Source of the DNA: Chryseobacterium binzhouense
GTDB lineage: Bacteria > Bacteroidota > Bacteroidia > Flavobacteriales > Weeksellaceae
Assembly: GCF_007474545.1 (NCBI RefSeq)
Contig: NZ_VKOG01000009.1
Coordinates: 1 to 64,000, forward strand
Reading direction: 5' to 3'
Length of the DNA stretch: 64,000 bases
Below the pieces are notes generated by a model. That model made no database searches, was not told the DNA's origin, and saw only the letters and a list, made by a program, of their open reading frames with translations. The position numbers were made by a program, and so were the translations under genes. This document shows, one piece after another, positions 51,230 through 60,326 of this stretch; the first letter of the stretch is position 1, and each line of letters begins with the position of its first letter.

Positions 51230-51804
51230 TTGTAAATATTCAAAAAAAAGATATTGCAGAAGTTGTAAAGATTCATAGGAATAATTTACCAAGTTTAATC
51301 AATTTTTATAATGATCTATTTATTAAAGAATTTTATATTCATCACTTGAACAAATGTGATAAAACAGTTTTGGTCGGCTATAAACAAAATTCAGAATTAT
51401 GTGGTTTTGTTTTTGGTACCCTTGATGTTGAAGATATGTTTAGTAGTTTTATTGCTCAAAACAAACTGTATTTTATCAAACATACTTTTTTAGCATTAAT
51501 ACAACATCCTAAATATCTGTTTTATATTTTCCAAAGTTTTTTATCCAAAGGATTCAAACAGGGAGATTCTAAGACCCAACTGGTTTATATAGCCGTTGAT
51601 CAACAGTATAAAGGATCAGGAATTGGAAAAAAGCTTTTGGAGGCATTTGAAGATAAACTGAAACAATCAGAAGATTATTACGAGCTAGAAGTTGAACAGA
51701 ATAATCCTGCTCTTGATTTTTATAAAAGCAAAAATTTCAAAATCGTCAGAGAAGTTAATAATGTTCTGGAAAAAAAATATTTAATGGGAAAATCTTTAAA
51801 ATAA
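51226..51804 (+). CDS. GNAT family N-acetyltransferase
   Basis: A 192-residue acetyltransferase with the acetyl-CoA loop AVDQQYKGSGIGKKLLEAFEDKL near residue 125 and the LEVEQNNPALDFYKSKNF motif after it. The target may be an amino sugar of the surface glycan, given the neighbours. Its ATG overlaps the stop of the FemAB-like gene (ATGA). The 3' end overlaps the convergent glycosyltransferase gene by 9 bases. Confidence 0.82.
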   Translation: MIVNIQKKDIAEVVKIHRNNLPSLINFYNDLFIKEFYIHHLNKCDKTVLVGYKQNSELCGFVFGTLDVEDMFSSFIAQNKLYFIKHTFLALIQHPKYLFYIFQSFLSKGFKQGDSKTQLVYIAVDQQYKGSGIGKKLLEAFEDKLKQSEDYYELEVEQNNPALDFYKSKNFKIVREVNNVLEKKYLMGKSLK

Positions 51805-52737
51805 TTCGTTCCTGAAATTAATATTATACAACCCTGATTTTATACTTTTAAAATCCAGCACCGTATATTTTAGAATCATTCCCCATTTTTTCAGGAAGGG
51901 AGCTTGCGCAATTTCCCAGCTTCTGTGGGTTCTTTTAATGTGAAGCTTTATGTGTTCAGGTATCGTTTTTTCATTTTGTGCCCACTGATTTACTTCCCGC
52001 CAAAGCTTTACTCTTGTATTGGAAGGTTTTACTTTTTTGGCATCTACCTGCGTTATTCTGTTGCTCTCATGTACCCCTCTCATGGCAACTGCCTCATGTA
52101 AAATCCCTGGATGGAATTTCAGATAGTACGAAGATCTAAACAATAATTCTGTATCCTGATGCAGCCTTAAATGGGTCTTAAATAAAGGTTGCACTTTTTC
52201 CAGCAGTGACGTTTTTCTTATTGTTAAGGCGTCTATACTAAAAAGACCAAAACTTCCTTTCATATTCAGCTGTCCCTGAAAGACATCTTCAGGCATATGT
52301 TTTCGATACACCGTAGTCAAACGGTCACCAAATAAAGGGTAATATTGTTCTTTTGCTTTTTCAGAATAATAATGTACACCTAGAGCTCCATATACAGCAT
52401 CAACTTCAGGGTTTTGGAAAAGTCTTTTTTCAGCATCAAAACGATTTGGAAGATAATAATCATCAGCATCTAAAAAAGCAATAAAGTCTCCTGTAGCTTT
52501 TTCGATAGCAAGATTTCTGCTTGCTCCTGCACCATGATTTTTTTTATCAGGGTGTTGGTAAAGCTTTACGCGGTCATATTTCTCAGCAAGTTGTCTGCAA
52601 ACTTCCAAAGCATTATCAGGCGATTGATCCTCGACTAAAATAACTTCGTGTACTTCTTTAAATTGAAGAGCGGATTCTACAGCTTGGATTACATATTTTT
52701 CGGCGTTATAAACGGGCGTGATGACAGAGATTTTCAT
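51796..52737 (-). CDS. Glycosyltransferase family 2
   Basis: A 313-residue GT-A enzyme: SVITPVYNAEKYVIQAVESAL at the N-terminus, VEDQSPDNAL loop and LDADDYYLPNRFDAEKR near residue 92. It is a close paralogue of the gene at 53915, with near-identical DNA around the DADD motif. It adds a sugar to the surface polysaccharide; donor unknown. It ends in a 9-base overlap with the convergent GNAT gene and stands apart from the gene at 52855 by 117 AT-rich bases. Confidence 0.88.
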   Translation of the reverse strand: MKISVITPVYNAEKYVIQAVESALQFKEVHEVILVEDQSPDNALEVCRQLAEKYDRVKLYQHPDKKNHGAGASRNLAIEKATGDFIAFLDADDYYLPNRFDAEKRLFQNPEVDAVYGALGVHYYSEKAKEQYYPLFGDRLTTVYRKHMPEDVFQGQLNMKGSFGLFSIDALTIRKTSLLEKVQPLFKTHLRLHQDTELLFRSSYYLKFHPGILHEAVAMRGVHESNRITQVDAKKVKPSNTRVKLWREVNQWAQNEKTIPEHIKLHIKRTHRSWEIAQAPFLKKWGMILKYTVLDFKSIKSGLYNINFRNELF

Positions 52738-52854
52738 TATATATTGTGTTTTCTATAAGGTAGTTTGACTAAAAATATAATTTATCTTAAAATTTTAAAA
52801 ATTATAATTTAATATTTAGGTTCTTGTTTTACTATTATTTGTAAGAAAGATTGT

Positions 52855-53925
52855 TTAGCTAAATTTTATACTTCTGTGTTCCGCCTGTAAATATATAAGT
52901 TTTTTCTTTTCAAGACTTTTATTGAGATTTTTCACCAAGGCTTGCGGAGTGAGATAGTTATTATAATAATCTAAAACATTTTTTCTCATTACAGCAATTT
53001 CCTGTTCCTGAAAAGTGAAAATTTCGTCCTTAAGAATTTGTTCTAAATGATGAAGGTCTTCAAATACAATTGCATTCATTTTATGCTTGAGATTAGGATA
53101 CATTACTGCAGCATATTCTCTTTGTATGAGAGGAATGGTTCCTACGGACATTGCTTCGATCACATTATGACAGAGAGGCATTACGACTCCGGGACAGCAT
53201 AAATAAAAGCTGAAATAGGAGAGTAATTCGCGGATGTCCTCCATTTTTATAGGATAGTTTTCCTTGATCGCGAAAACATATTTTTCATCTAAACTTCCGT
53301 TCGGATAAACAATATCTTTTTTACCGTAAATTGAAATAAACTGCTCTTTTTTCTGGAAAAAATCTAAAAGTGCAGCTCGTGTTTCCACAATAAAAGCAGT
53401 TCTTTTGATATCTAAATAAGCTTTAGCATCAAAATTTCCATAACAGAAAATGGAGTTGAATCTCTTTCTTTCTGTATCAATTTTATGATTCCAAATCTCT
53501 TTATTGTACATGAATGGATGAAAACTCATAGGAATATGAAAAGCATTTTCATCAATATTATTATGTTCGAAATAAGTAGAAAAATAATCAGGACTGAACA
53601 TTTCATCATTTATTTCGATACAGTTTTCTGGAATATTTCTTTTGTGAATGCTTAAAAAGTTTTTTTCCCGGACAATAAGTCCTAAGTAACGGTCTTTATT
53701 TCTAAGATTCCTGAATCTTGCGAAATTCATGGGATACACAATATGATAGCCTGAAAGCTGGTAGAATTTAACCAATAAGTAAAAAAAACGATGATAAAGA
53801 TTCGGGTTCTCAAAATTGATCAGCAATGTTTTATCATTCTTTGGCGGATTGTAAAACTTTAATTTCACATAAGCTAAAGAATCGCTCACAAGTCTTTTGA
53901 TCGGGTTAATTTTTCTACTCATCAT
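52855..53925 (-). CDS. Probable GT-B glycosyltransferase of unknown family
   Basis: A 356-residue soluble protein. The N-terminal part (KTLLINFENPNLYHRFFYLLVKFYQLSG) and the C-terminal CCPGVVMPLCHNVIEAMSVGTIPLIQREYA (near residue 245) give a GT-B-like end motif of exostosin/GT-10-like enzymes. I do not recognise the exact family. The N-terminus overlaps the preceding gene by 11 bases, so it belongs to the same operon. Function in glycan assembly is inferred from context. Confidence 0.65.
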   Translation of the reverse strand: MMSRKINPIKRLVSDSLAYVKLKFYNPPKNDKTLLINFENPNLYHRFFYLLVKFYQLSGYHIVYPMNFARFRNLRNKDRYLGLIVREKNFLSIHKRNIPENCIEINDEMFSPDYFSTYFEHNNIDENAFHIPMSFHPFMYNKEIWNHKIDTERKRFNSIFCYGNFDAKAYLDIKRTAFIVETRAALLDFFQKKEQFISIYGKKDIVYPNGSLDEKYVFAIKENYPIKMEDIRELLSYFSFYLCCPGVVMPLCHNVIEAMSVGTIPLIQREYAAVMYPNLKHKMNAIVFEDLHHLEQILKDEIFTFQEQEIAVMRKNVLDYYNNYLTPQALVKNLNKSLEKKKLIYLQAEHRSIKFS

Positions 53926-54868
53926 AAGGGTTGTTTAAAGCGTGAAACCGATATCTTGTTTTCAGAAATTCCGGATATTGCAGTGCTGTACCCAAAAATG
54001 AAAGCCATTTTGTTAACCCCTTCTGATTTGCTATTTTAAAGCTGAAATAATCCAAAGCTATTTTTTTTGCATATTCTTTTTCTAAAGCATTGGCTTTGCT
54101 CCATAAATAAACAGACTCACTATACAGTAAACTGTTTTTGTAAAATTTTGAAGAATAAGGTTTTATCTTTGTAATTCTGTTATCATCATGTATTCCTCTA
54201 ATGGCAACAGCCTGATCAATAATTCCTGATTTTAAATAACAGAGATATGCCAGTTTAAGGTTGAAATCAGAATCCTGATGTACACGGAGATTTACATTAA
54301 AACGAAGGTTAGCTTTGTCTAAAGCTGATTTTTTTATCGTTAAACTATTCAGATGAAAAAAAGAGCCGAATGTTTTTGAAGTTAAGCCCAGCAAACCTTT
54401 CAAAACTTCTTTTCCTTCCGCAGAATAATTTACGGTGGTAAGATTAGATTCTTTAAATTTCTGCTGAAATTCCTGTTTGCCTTTTTCCGTTATGTATTCC
54501 ACGCCAATTGCTCCAAAAACACCATCGATTTTCGGATCTTTGAAAATTTCTTTTTCCGCATCAAAACGGTTGGGAAGATAATAATCATCTGCATCCAGAA
54601 AAGCAATAAAATCACCTGTCGATTTTTCGATTCCCAAATTTCTTGTCGCTCCGGCGCCGTGATTTCCTTCGTCGTGATGCAGGAATAACTTAATTCTGGA
54701 ATTTTCTGAGGCTAGTTTTTTACAAATTTCTAAAGAATTGTCAGTAGAACAATCTTCTGCCAAAACAATTTCTTTTACCTCATCAAATTGCAGAGCAGAT
54801 TCTACAGATTTTCTTAAAAATCCGGAAGCGTTATAAACGGGGATGATCACAGAAATGTTCAGGTTCAT
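53915..54868 (-). CDS. Glycosyltransferase family 2 (paralogue of the 51796 enzyme)
   Basis: A 317-residue GT-A enzyme with SVIIPVYNASGFLRKSVESAL, AEDCSTDNSL and LDADDYYLPNRFDAEKEI near residue 93. The shared DADDYYLPNRFDAE core and gene length show it is a paralogue of the gene at 51796. It overlaps the GT-D gene by 4 bases (ATGA) and the gene at 52855 by 11, typical of tight polysaccharide operons. Donor and acceptor unknown. Confidence 0.88.
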   Translation of the reverse strand: MNLNISVIIPVYNASGFLRKSVESALQFDEVKEIVLAEDCSTDNSLEICKKLASENSRIKLFLHHDEGNHGAGATRNLGIEKSTGDFIAFLDADDYYLPNRFDAEKEIFKDPKIDGVFGAIGVEYITEKGKQEFQQKFKESNLTTVNYSAEGKEVLKGLLGLTSKTFGSFFHLNSLTIKKSALDKANLRFNVNLRVHQDSDFNLKLAYLCYLKSGIIDQAVAIRGIHDDNRITKIKPYSSKFYKNSLLYSESVYLWSKANALEKEYAKKIALDYFSFKIANQKGLTKWLSFLGTALQYPEFLKTRYRFHALNNPYDE

Positions 54869-55770
54869 TCTTTTATTTCTAAAATGATACTTTCTTGATA
54901 AGATCGGGCAAATTCCTCAGGAATATCAAACGACTCCTGTTTTTCTGCTTCGTTCACGTGTCTTCCTTCGATGGCAATTTTTTCTGTAGCTTTCTTTAAA
55001 AACCAGATGTATTCAATATCAATATGTCCGATATCAATAGTCCAGTAATTATCTTTAGCGAGATCATAAGCCAAAATGGTTGCTGTAGGACCTAAAGCCG
55101 CCAAGATAAGTCTGTCTTTTCCCAGTTCTGCTGCAGCTTCAAAAATTTTATCATAACATCTGAAGGCGTTTTTTTCGGGACAGATAATCCTTTTAAGAGA
55201 GGCTGCATTGTCAAACAGATCATTTCCTACTCCCAATCGGGAATATCTTCCTTCAATAATCAGTATATCTTTTTTGTCCCATATTTTTTTTAGGGATTTG
55301 ATGATATCTGTATTTCTTTTTTCGGATTTGTCTTCATAACCAAGATAAAATCTCGTGATGAATGAATTTCCGTAGGTTTTGTTTTGATCTAAAAAAGGAG
55401 AAATTCTGGAACCGTAATTGTTAATGAATTTTTTCCACCAATATTTGGTAATAATATCAAATGAGCGTACTGTAACAAGTGGTTCAGGAAGACAAACTAA
55501 ATGGTTTTTAAGATCTGAACTTATTACCTCACGCATTTTTTCACGAATTCTCTCACTGTTTTCCTGAAATTCCAGTTCGTACTGCGGAAGCATCAATCTG
55601 AATTCTCCATCTCCGAATCTGCTTACCGAACGACGGTTTTTAACAATCTCCTCAATCGTCTCTTTTATATTCAAAATACGATAAGCGGGAAAGTCTGCAC
55701 GAAGTTTCCGCGTATTGAAAAGCCACTGATAATAGTAGAAACGGGAAGTTATTCTTTTTTTCAGACTCAT
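54865..55770 (-). CDS. GT-D fold glycosyltransferase (DUF1792)
   Basis: A 301-residue protein with the marks of the GT-D fold (DUF1792, first described for a streptococcal Fap1-modifying enzyme): SRFGDGEFRLML near residue 50, and AALGPTATILAYDLAKDNYWTIDIGHIDIEYIW near 240. Residues in RFGDGE are expected to bind the nucleotide-sugar and metal. It likely transfers a hexose to the polysaccharide repeat. Its end overlaps the GT2 gene at 53915 by 4 bases and it is 2 bases from the AsnB-like gene upstream. Confidence 0.88.
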   Translation of the reverse strand: MSLKKRITSRFYYYQWLFNTRKLRADFPAYRILNIKETIEEIVKNRRSVSRFGDGEFRLMLPQYELEFQENSERIREKMREVISSDLKNHLVCLPEPLVTVRSFDIITKYWWKKFINNYGSRISPFLDQNKTYGNSFITRFYLGYEDKSEKRNTDIIKSLKKIWDKKDILIIEGRYSRLGVGNDLFDNAASLKRIICPEKNAFRCYDKIFEAAAELGKDRLILAALGPTATILAYDLAKDNYWTIDIGHIDIEYIWFLKKATEKIAIEGRHVNEAEKQESFDIPEEFARSYQESIILEIKE

Positions 55771-55772
55771 AA

Positions 55773-57569
55773 TTACAGATGTTTTTCGTTGTTATGAGCC
55801 CAAAGAGCCAACTGCAAAAGACACCAGTGTTTGTAATCTTTGGTCAGTAAATTCTGTGTAGCCTTAAAATCGATGTAATTAAAAATCTTTTGGTTAGGAT
55901 TTTTTAACAGTTCATCGGAAAAGCGAAGAAGGCTGTCTTCTGTAAACCAGTTTTTTACATTCATCCCGAATCCCTGTTTATGTCTTTTTCTGATGGTTTC
56001 CGTCCAGTAAGAACCCATCGATTCGCGAAGTATAATTTTATCGTTATCGTTACTAAGTTTAAGATTTTCCGGAAGCTGAATGCAGAATTCTGCAAAATCC
56101 AGATCAAGAAACGGTGTTCTTACTTCTAACGAATTTGCCATTGCCATTCTGTCGGATTTTACCATCATATTCGATGGCACAAAATCTTCGATATCCAATC
56201 GCATAATATCATTTAAAGAATCCGGATCCGGAATAAAGCTGTAAGGCTGCTCATAATCTGAATGCAGTCCTAAAGCCTCTCTTTCTTGCTTTGAAAAAGC
56301 TCTTCTTACATAATTTCTGTGGAAGTTCAGAATATTTTTGTTTTCAATATTCTGCTGACTGATAAAAGAAATAGGTTTTAATTTCTGATACAGTTTTAGT
56401 CCAAACTGGGCAATGATATTTTTGTAACTGAAATGACTTCTCAGTTTATTTTCAACGGTGTAAAAATGATAGCCGCCAAATAATTCATCTCCCACATCAC
56501 CTGAAAGAACAACGGTTAGATTTTTCCGGGCATTTCTGCAGATCTCAAAATGCGGAATGGAAGAAGAATCTGCAAAAGGTTCATCGAAAAAAGGAGAAGT
56601 TTTTAAAAGAGCTGTTACCAGATCTTCCTTTTTCTCGTGAACTTCAATATGATTGGTATTGTATTTATCGGCTATTTCTTTGGCATATTTCAGTTCGCTG
56701 TCTTCATGATCATAACCAAAGCTAATGGTTGTCTGTTTCGGTAAAAATTCGGCAACAAGCCCTACAATAGAAGAAGAATCTAAACCGCCACTCAGAAAAC
56801 TTCCTACTTCAACATCGGCTACCAACTGTTTTTTAACAGCATTCTTTAAAAGATAAGTAAATTCTTCTTTAGCATCCGATAAACTGATGATTCTGTCTTT
56901 TTTGGGAAGACTGTAATATCTTGAAACGGATATTTTGCCATCTTTCCAGATCAGCTGATGAGCAGGAGGAAGCGCATGAATATTTTCGTAAATACTTTGG
57001 TATGTACTTACATAACCATGCTGAAGATAGTAGGAAAGAGCTGAATTATCTACTTTCGGACGAATTAACCCGGAAGCAAGAATAGCTTTTATTTCAGAAG
57101 CAAAAATAAATTCATTATTGTTCCCGATAGCGTAATAGAAAGGTTTTTCTCCAAAACGGTCTCTGGCGCAGAACAGTTCCTGCTTTTCGTTGTCCCAGAT
57201 GGCAAAAGCAAACATTCCCGGAAGATCCTGGATGAGGTTTTCTTTTTTTCTCTGATACATGGCAAGAATTACCTCCGTATCAGAACTTCCGCGGTAAGGA
57301 TATTCAGGGTAATTCGCTTTAATGTCCAGATAACCGTAGATTTCACCATTTAGAACGATGCACTCTCGTTTTGTGGCAGAAAACATGGGCTGTTTTCCGT
57401 TTTCGGAAAGATCAATAATAGAAAGCCTCCGGTGTCCTAAAGCTGCATTTTCATAAAATTCAAAATGCGAAGAATCCGGACCGCGATGGGCAATAGCATC
57501 AGTCATTTTTTTTAGCTTCTCCTGATAATTTCTGGCGTTGTTTGTGACGATTCCCGCTATTCCGCACAT
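55773..57569 (-). CDS. asnB: Asparagine synthase (glutamine-hydrolysing)-like amidotransferase
   Basis: A 598-residue enzyme: N-terminal glutaminase domain with catalytic Cys2 (MCGIAG) and an ATP-pyrophosphatase domain with the PP-loop SGGLDSSSIVGL near residue 260 and DVGDELFGGYHFY near 350. AsnB-like proteins in polysaccharide loci often amidate uronic acids or other carboxyl groups rather than making free asparagine, so the substrate here is uncertain. It lies between the GT-D gene and the WecE-like aminotransferase, both in the same direction and 2 bases away. Confidence 0.88.
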   Translation of the reverse strand: MCGIAGIVTNNARNYQEKLKKMTDAIAHRGPDSSHFEFYENAALGHRRLSIIDLSENGKQPMFSATKRECIVLNGEIYGYLDIKANYPEYPYRGSSDTEVILAMYQRKKENLIQDLPGMFAFAIWDNEKQELFCARDRFGEKPFYYAIGNNNEFIFASEIKAILASGLIRPKVDNSALSYYLQHGYVSTYQSIYENIHALPPAHQLIWKDGKISVSRYYSLPKKDRIISLSDAKEEFTYLLKNAVKKQLVADVEVGSFLSGGLDSSSIVGLVAEFLPKQTTISFGYDHEDSELKYAKEIADKYNTNHIEVHEKKEDLVTALLKTSPFFDEPFADSSSIPHFEICRNARKNLTVVLSGDVGDELFGGYHFYTVENKLRSHFSYKNIIAQFGLKLYQKLKPISFISQQNIENKNILNFHRNYVRRAFSKQEREALGLHSDYEQPYSFIPDPDSLNDIMRLDIEDFVPSNMMVKSDRMAMANSLEVRTPFLDLDFAEFCIQLPENLKLSNDNDKIILRESMGSYWTETIRKRHKQGFGMNVKNWFTEDSLLRFSDELLKNPNQKIFNYIDFKATQNLLTKDYKHWCLLQLALWAHNNEKHL

Positions 57570-57570
57570 A

Positions 57571-58707
57571 TTATATTTTATTTTGGAAATTTTGTATAAC
57601 GGTTGTTATTTTCTTCATTTCACTATCCGATAAATCATAGAACATTGGTATTCTCAGTAGTGTGTTTTCAAAAATATCTGAATTCGTAAGTATTCTTCCA
57701 TCATGTTTGTTTTGGTAATATTCGCTTTTATGAAGCGAAAGGTAATGAAAAACAGACAGAATCTGATTTTGTTTTAGATGCTCAATCATTTTGCTTCTGC
57801 TTTCTATATTGTCAAAAAGCAAATAAAACATATGAGCGTTATTGGTAGCATATACAGGAATTTCTGGTAGTTTTATAAAATTTGATTCTTTGAGATTGTC
57901 GAAGTAATAATTCCATATTTTTAATCTTTTCTCCTGAATGACCTCTAAATTTTCCAATTGAGCCCAAAGAAATGCAGAAATTATTTCACTGGGTAAAAAA
58001 GAGGAACCTGTATCTACCCAACCATATTTATTGATTTCACCTCTGAAAAACTGATTTCTGTTTGTCCCCTTTTCCCAAATTATTTCTGCACGATCAATGT
58101 ATTGTGAATCATTAACCGTTAACATTCCTCCTTCACCTGAAATTATATTTTTGGTTTCGTGAAAAGAAAATGCTCCGAAATGTCCTATACTGCCTAATGC
58201 TTTTTTGGTACCGTCAGAAAATGTATAATAACTATCAATAGCTTGTGCCGCATCTTCTATTACAAACAATTGATGACGATTTGCAATATTCATTATTTTT
58301 TCCATATCACAAGCTACTCCTGCGTAATGTACCACAACAATAGCTTTCGTTTTTGATGTTATCAAACTCTCAATTTGATCAGCATCAATATTTGGATTAT
58401 TTTTATATGAATCTGCGAATATTATTTTTGCCCCTTGTCTCACAAATGCCAAGGCAGTGGAAACAAAAGTATAGCTTGGAATAATAACCTCATCACCCGC
58501 TTCGATATCAGCAAGGATAGCAGCCATTTCTAATGCGTCAGTACAAGAAGTTGTAAGGAGTACTTTACCGAACATATATTTTTCCTCAAAAAAATGATGA
58601 CACTTTTGGGTGAAAATTCCATTGCCTGAAATCTTCCCTGATTTTACAGCTTCTTCAATATAATGAGTTTCTTTTCCGGTAAGGTGAGGTTTGTTAAAGG
58701 GGATCAT
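57571..58707 (-). CDS. wecE: dTDP-4-amino-4,6-dideoxygalactose transaminase
   Basis: A 378-residue PLP enzyme of the DegT/RffA group that makes TDP-Fuc4N from TDP-4-keto-6-deoxyglucose. Marks include TTSCTDALEMAAI near residue 55, VVHYAGVACDM near 125, IEDAAQAIDS and FSFHETKNIISGEGG with the PLP-binding Lys. The ATG at 58707 is used; an in-frame TTG lies three codons upstream. In this locus the WecD-like acetyltransferase at 61994 would give TDP-Fuc4NAc. The genes making the keto-sugar (RmlA/RmlB) are not in the window. Confidence 0.92.
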   Translation of the reverse strand: MIPFNKPHLTGKETHYIEEAVKSGKISGNGIFTQKCHHFFEEKYMFGKVLLTTSCTDALEMAAILADIEAGDEVIIPSYTFVSTALAFVRQGAKIIFADSYKNNPNIDADQIESLITSKTKAIVVVHYAGVACDMEKIMNIANRHQLFVIEDAAQAIDSYYTFSDGTKKALGSIGHFGAFSFHETKNIISGEGGMLTVNDSQYIDRAEIIWEKGTNRNQFFRGEINKYGWVDTGSSFLPSEIISAFLWAQLENLEVIQEKRLKIWNYYFDNLKESNFIKLPEIPVYATNNAHMFYLLFDNIESRSKMIEHLKQNQILSVFHYLSLHKSEYYQNKHDGRILTNSDIFENTLLRIPMFYDLSDSEMKKITTVIQNFQNKI

Positions 58708-58817
58708 GTTATTCAAGTATTGATTTGTTTTTAACTTTGAAAAGTGCTTTGAAATTAGCTTATAGAATTATAAATTAACATTAAAGATATAATGTTTTAT
58801 GTTATATAACAATAGAT

Positions 58818-60326
58818 CTATTCTAATTGATTGCTGATTCTGAAAAGGTTTGTTTTAATTTTAATTAATCTTCTTTTGTTTTTTTTCAAATGCTTTTCTA
58901 TCATTGTCTGTGTATTATTCTCTGCAATATAGTATAGATGTTTATCATTGAAATGCTTGTCATCTACTAATGACAAATGAATTGATGGATGATGTTTTTT
59001 ATACTTTTGCTTTAATAAAGGTAAATTGGTGAGCCATCCTCCGGGAATAACAGTAGACTTTTCATCAATTTTTTGAATGGTTGTTTGTGAAAAGTAGTTG
59101 CTTCCATCCAGCATTATCGTATCTTCAGGTAAATTTAAATGTTCAAATTTTTTTTTGGATTCAGGATAAAAAATATAAATTTTTATAATAATAGCTGCTA
59201 AAAAAATAAACAGAATTGATTGTATTCTATTTTCTTTTGAAAAGTTAATTTTTGCATTTTCAAGAACAAGATAAGCGCTCAAAAAAATCATCGGAAGTAT
59301 GATTCTATCTTTTAAAGTATGGGTTAACATTAAATAGCTCATTAATAATAACAAAACTCCTATCACAGCAATAAGTTGAAATTTCTTATTTATAATACAT
59401 ATTAATATGCTGATAATTGAAAATATGAGTAGATAGAAAAAGTTTGTAAATCTCAAATTTTTAAGCACATTGTAAATAAAAATGGAGTGATTTGTTTTTA
59501 ATTTGTTATTGATTCCTTTTAATGCCTCTAAGGTCATAGCATCTGTAAAGATAAATCTTCTTGCAGCCAATTCAAGATCATTTTTTGCCGGATTTTTCTT
59601 TTGTTCATATTCTGCCAAAAGATAACCGATACCAAAGTTATCATTTATTGTACCTCGCTCTTTATTATATTCACTATAAAATATCCAATCCTGATTTTCT
59701 TTATAAGTTTTATTGTTAATTGTATTGATAATTAACGCATTAATACAGGCAATAGAGAGATATATAATTAGTATTTTTAGTTTTTTTCGATAATTTTTTA
59801 GAATTAAGTATAAAGCCAAAATTCCAAAGCATAATATTACCATATCAAATCTATATAACATACCAATTAACAAGAGAATTAATGATGTAATTATGGATAT
59901 GATTTTTTTATCTTTTAAATACGATTCTAAAAGTAAAAAACTCGCAAACGACAATAAAAAAGATAATGTTGTAAAATTTAAATAACAGAGATAATAAAAT
60001 AGAGGGAGCAGAAATATAAGCGACTTAAGAGATCCCGTTTTTTCTTGTAATTTAATGATTATAATAAAGCTACTCAAAAATTGTGAAAGAATAAAAATAA
60101 TAAAATACCATTCGTAGGTGGGCCAATTTGTGTAAAGAAATACAAAGAAATAGCCTAAAATAGAATTTATAAAAACCAAATGATAATCTTTAGTTCCGAA
60201 AAAACTCCCATTTGCAATTCTCATCATATATCCATCATCACCTGCTATAAATATTATGTTTAAATAATTCAACGCAAGAATGTAAATGATCAATAATATT
60301 GCAAAAACGATAAATTTCCTATTCAT
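58818..60326 (-). CDS. Multi-pass membrane protein, possible GT-C transferase or polymerase
   Basis: A 502-residue, very AT-rich gene product with about eleven hydrophobic segments, an early GDDGYMM acidic motif (about residue 30) and a soluble C-terminal domain (about 400-502). The early acidic loop is typical of GT-C enzymes using lipid-linked donors; an O-antigen polymerase (Wzy) is the main alternative. No family is firmly recognised. It overlaps the upstream gene at 60319 by 8 bases. Confidence 0.65.
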   Translation of the reverse strand: MNRKFIVFAILLIIYILALNYLNIIFIAGDDGYMMRIANGSFFGTKDYHLVFINSILGYFFVFLYTNWPTYEWYFIIFILSQFLSSFIIIIKLQEKTGSLKSLIFLLPLFYYLCYLNFTTLSFLLSFASFLLLESYLKDKKIISIITSLILLLIGMLYRFDMVILCFGILALYLILKNYRKKLKILIIYLSIACINALIINTINNKTYKENQDWIFYSEYNKERGTINDNFGIGYLLAEYEQKKNPAKNDLELAARRFIFTDAMTLEALKGINNKLKTNHSIFIYNVLKNLRFTNFFYLLIFSIISILICIINKKFQLIAVIGVLLLLMSYLMLTHTLKDRIILPMIFLSAYLVLENAKINFSKENRIQSILFIFLAAIIIKIYIFYPESKKKFEHLNLPEDTIMLDGSNYFSQTTIQKIDEKSTVIPGGWLTNLPLLKQKYKKHHPSIHLSLVDDKHFNDKHLYYIAENNTQTMIEKHLKKNKRRLIKIKTNLFRISNQLE

